Shown piece by piece: positions 63,174 through 64,000 of a DNA stretch of 64,000 bases. The position numbers and the translations under genes were made by a program. Under the pieces are notes generated by a model. That model had not been told where the DNA came from. It ran no database searches and was given only the letters and a program-made list of their open reading frames with translations. Positions within the stretch are counted from its first letter, which is position 1. The number at the start of each line of letters is the position of its first letter. Source of the stretch: Amycolatopsis antarctica (lineage in GTDB: Bacteria > Actinomycetota > Actinomycetes > Mycobacteriales > Pseudonocardiaceae); the NCBI RefSeq assembly GCF_002262875.1, contig NZ_NKYE01000011.1, forward strand, positions 1-64,000, in the 5' to 3' direction.

Positions 63174-64000
63174 TCACCGCTGCCGCACCTGCTCCATCGG
63201 CACCGGCCGGTGGTCCCGTCTCGACCGCTCGCAGGCCTCGGCGATGTAGAAGGCCTCCAGCGCGTCCGCCACCCCGCACGGGCTCGGCGCCTGGCCGGCG
63301 GCCACCCGCAGGAAGTCCGCCAGCTCCCGCTCGTAGGCGGGCCGGAAGCGTTCCAGGAAGCCCGGGTACGCGGGCCCGGCCGGCCAGTCGACCCCGGGCT
63401 CCGCCGAGGTCAGCGGTACCCGGTCGTCGAGGCCGACGACGACCCCGTCGGCCGAGCCGAGCACTTCGAGCCGGACGTCGTACCCCGCGGCGTTGTACCG
63501 CGTCGCCGACACCAGCGCGATCGTGCCGTCGTCGAGGGTCAGCATGGCCGCCGCCGTGTCCACGTCACCGGCCTCGGCGAAGAACGCGGCGCCGCGGTTC
63601 GCCCCACGGGCGTACACCTCGACGACCTCACGGCCGGTGACCCAGCGGATGATGTCGAAGTCGTGCACGCCGCAGTCGCGGAAGATCCCGCCGGAGCGCG
63701 GAACGTACTCGGCCGGGGGCGGTGCCGGGTCGAGCGTCGTCGCGCGCACGGTGTGCACCCAGCCGAGCCCGCCGGAGGCGACGGCGGCGCGCGCGGCGAG
63801 GTAACCGGCGTCGAACCGCCGCTGGAAGCCGATCTGCACGGGCACCCCGGATCCGCTGATCCGGTCGATCACCGCGAGCGTGCCGGGAATGTCCGCGGCG
63901 ACGGGCTTCTCGCAGAACACCGGGATGCCGGCGTCGACGGCCTTGATGATCAGTTCCGGATGCGCGTCCGTGGCGGCGGCCACCACCACCCCGTCGAGAC
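63174..64000 (-). CDS. Gfo/Idh/MocA-family oxidoreductase (truncated at window edge)
   Basis: The C-terminal 275 or so codons of an NAD(P)-dependent sugar or inositol dehydrogenase. The Rossmann-fold start lies beyond position 64000; the frame is open to the edge ('LDGVVVAAATDAH'). Visible marks are 'VFCEKPVAADIPG' (EKP), 'QIGFQRRFDAGYLAARAA', and the active-site region 'SGGIFRDCGVHDFDIIRWVT'. The C-terminal substrate domain matches inositol 2-dehydrogenase-like enzymes. Substrate unknown; an inositol or sugar catabolic operon may continue to the right. Confidence 0.9.
   Translation of the reverse strand, partial: LDGVVVAAATDAHPELIIKAVDAGIPVFCEKPVAADIPGTLAVIDRISGSGVPVQIGFQRRFDAGYLAARAAVASGGLGWVHTVRATTLDPAPPPAEYVPRSGGIFRDCGVHDFDIIRWVTGREVVEVYARGANRGAAFFAEAGDVDTAAAMLTLDDGTIALVSATRYNAAGYDVRLEVLGSADGVVVGLDDRVPLTSAEPGVDWPAGPAYPGFLERFRPAYERELADFLRVAAGQAPSPCGVADALEAFYIAEACERSRRDHRPVPMEQVRQR

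Noticed and set aside
1-64000. CRISPR arrays, tRNA or rRNA genes
   Set aside because: No regularly spaced direct repeats and no cloverleaf or rRNA-like sequence were found on either strand.

Overview
The window is high-GC, densely coded DNA from an actinomycete. Short overlapping operons, GTG starts, actinobacterial families (DUF5997, DUF6403, F420-type nitroreductase, sigma factor with a SnoaL-like tail) and a large NRPS locus fit Pseudonocardiaceae or a relative. Species cannot be fixed from the sequence.

Left edge (1-3,000): a lower-GC island with a serine-recombinase remnant, an orphan Beta-protein-family gene and a decayed IS256-type transposase, so probably old mobile DNA. From 3.3 to 16.5 kb: an amidase, a MacB-like ABC exporter next to a two-component system (kinase and regulator overlap by ATGA), an O-methyltransferase, a small secreted protein, a deazaflavin-dependent nitroreductase with a MerR regulator, a GbsR/MarR regulator with a class C beta-lactamase-like hydrolase, and a cytochrome P450.

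From 16.5 to 31.7 kb: a three-subunit PaoABC-like molybdenum aldehyde oxidoreductase with a divergent TetR; an FHA protein and a transmembrane Ser/Thr kinase; a Tat-exported polysaccharide-lyase-like protein; an ArsR/VOC operon with its own operator; xylose isomerase with a divergent ROK regulator; several small actinobacterial genes, one frameshifted; and an alpha/beta hydrolase.

From 31.8 to 36.9 kb: a beta-lactamase locus arranged like blaL/blaA/blaB of Streptomyces cacaoi (class A enzyme, divergent LysR regulator, SDG-type penicillin-recognising homologue), then glycerate kinase and a YeiH-family membrane protein.

From 37.0 to 59.6 kb: the most unusual part, a minus-strand operon with a strong predicted promoter (TTGACC-17-TAGTAT). 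It holds two giant NRPSs (five modules), a carbamoyltransferase and an HxD dioxygenase-like protein, joined by a 4-bp overlap and 13-15-bp gaps. Predicted order is C-A-T-E / C-A-T / C-A(Ser)-T // C-A-MT-T / C-A(Thr)-T-E. Odd points: no thioesterase, a first condensation domain like that of EntF but no partner aryl carrier, a D-accepting-type condensation domain after a module that has no epimerase, a final E domain with Gln for the catalytic Glu, and an N-terminal core motif that lies upstream of any standard start codon. This is a candidate undescribed carbamoylated, N-methylated peptide pathway.

Right edge (60.0-64 kb): GyrI-like protein, ECF sigma factor with SnoaL-like tail, NUDIX hydrolase, sirtuin, and a truncated Gfo/Idh/MocA oxidoreductase.
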